A stretch of DNA of 64,000 nucleotides from Paraspadella gotoi (lineage: Eukaryota; Chaetognatha), in NCBI GenBank assembly GCA_051294375.1, contig CM119268.1, forward strand, positions 18,996,323 to 19,060,322, given 5' to 3'. The translations under genes and the position numbers were made by a program. Below the pieces are notes generated by a model, which made no database searches, was not told the origin of the DNA, and worked only from the letters and a program-made list of their open reading frames with translations. Shown in pieces: positions 63,166-64,000 of the stretch (position 1 is its first letter; every line of letters begins with the position of its first letter).

Positions 63166-63479
63166 GGTAAAAAAACACAAAAAAACATAAAACAAAGATG
63201 GATAAAAGAATTTTTTCAACAAAAAAATGGAAATTGTAAGACAAAATTTCGATCCTTTTTTTTATTTTAGTACAGCTTTTATGATATTTAGCCTAAAAAC
63301 CTCGTCATGGGCTCGGATGAAAGATATTTGCCTTGGCTTTCAAATGAACTCAAATTTTAATTAATAGAACAACAGACAAGCGAGATAGTAAGGCTAAGGG
63401 GTTCAAAGTTTAAACTGTTTTTGATCAGATCAGTAGTTGAAAGAAAGTACACAAGTTCTTAAAAGTAATTTAATAAAGC

Positions 63480-63720
63480 AACCGCCGGGTTTCCTGTGAT
63501 GCCCATTTGGATGGGGTATCTCACCGTTTGGTTTTGGAGCTTCCGACGCTTCCTGTCACTGGCGCGGTTACCCGAGGACGGTCTCCCTTTGCCAACGCAG
63601 AGGGAAGTGGTTCGGACTGTGGATGGAACTCAACGCTTGGGATGGTGTGTTCCGTCTCTGAGCTCATGGGATTGGCTGAACGATGACGGACGTGAGGCGG
63701 TGTGAAAATACCGCCTCATT
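63480..63720 (+). repeat. GC-rich dispersed repeat ending in a hairpin
   Basis: GCCGGGTTTCCTGTGATG and GGAGCTTCCGACGCTTCC match 16760-16815. At the 3' end TGAGGCGGT (63693-63701) and ACCGCCTCA (63710-63718) form a perfect 9-bp stem with an 8-base loop. A 69-codon open frame spans it but resembles no known protein. Confidence 0.4.
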
Positions 63721-63826
63721 ATCCTGATTAAAATCTTGATAAGGTTTGGCATTAATTGAAAGGTCGTGTAGAATATAATTTCAAATAATTTTACTATTCT
63801 ACTTTCTCACCACTCTCTCTTCTCTC

Positions 63827-63876
<50 letters not shown>

Positions 63877-64000
63877 CCGCTTTCTCTCTCTCCCAGTCTT
63901 CTTTGCCCTACATTGCCCTACATCTATGAACCGGTCATTTATCTGTAGTCAGGCCCTGTAACTCGCTAAAGCCGCGATGAATGATGTTGCTTTTTAAGTT

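Overview
This is a fragment of an invertebrate-type animal nuclear genome. It is AT-rich, has spliced exons, carries very long (GA/CT)n, (TTTC)n, (TAA)n and (GTC/GAC)n arrays, and contains LINE, Tc1-like, PIF/Harbinger-like and tRNA-derived SINE remnants. No bacterial operon, phage, CRISPR or rRNA was seen. The phylum cannot be fixed from the sequence; a repeat-rich arthropod or mollusc would fit. Most long open frames are microsatellite translations (poly-RE, poly-SL, poly-D) and are not genes.

Layout. 1-6.9 kb: purine-rich sequence, a GC-rich unknown open frame (3.5-3.8 kb), a PIF/Harbinger-like transposase remnant (5.1-5.5 kb, minus), and a block (0.3-1.65 kb) that recurs at 4.8-6.8 kb. 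7.1-10.7 kb: a block containing a 557-N gap, followed by a second, gap-free and indel-rich copy. 11.3-17.4 kb: minisatellites, paired dispersed repeats, and a fold-back element at 15.77-16.43 kb. 17.4-21.2 kb: mostly unannotated, ending in about 1 kb of nearly pure purine. 21.5-32.2 kb: a 2.6-kb block duplicated, with the second copy carrying a LINE fragment and a separate 1.54-kb insertion, then a GA/GGA-rich domain and an Asp-coding minisatellite. 32.3-40.4 kb: AT-rich sequence, a probable terminal exon at 36.1 kb, dispersed repeats. 40.4-47.1 kb: a 3-kb block and its indel-rich copy, both containing a small palindromic element with a telomere-like interior. 47.5-57 kb: arrays, a third palindromic element, and half of a tRNA-Leu that still carries CCA. 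57.9-61 kb: the best protein-coding evidence, a Kelch-repeat exon (minus) and a separate two-exon model (plus) with a tRNA-SINE in its intron. 61.2-63.2 kb: two tandem copies of a Tc1-like transposase fragment.

Two themes organise the window. First, at least five pairs of adjacent near-copies differ mainly by single-base insertions in the second copy; one second copy spans an N gap that interrupts the first. This looks like uncorrected long-read gap filling rather than biology, so frameshifts in those zones should not be read as pseudogenisation. Second, several GAC/GTC microsatellites lie inside exon-like frames with splice signals and encode Asp-runs. In the clearest case the Asp-run is inserted inside a Kelch repeat, between the Gly-Gly strand and the conserved Trp.

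The partial genes seen here cannot be joined into a pathway.
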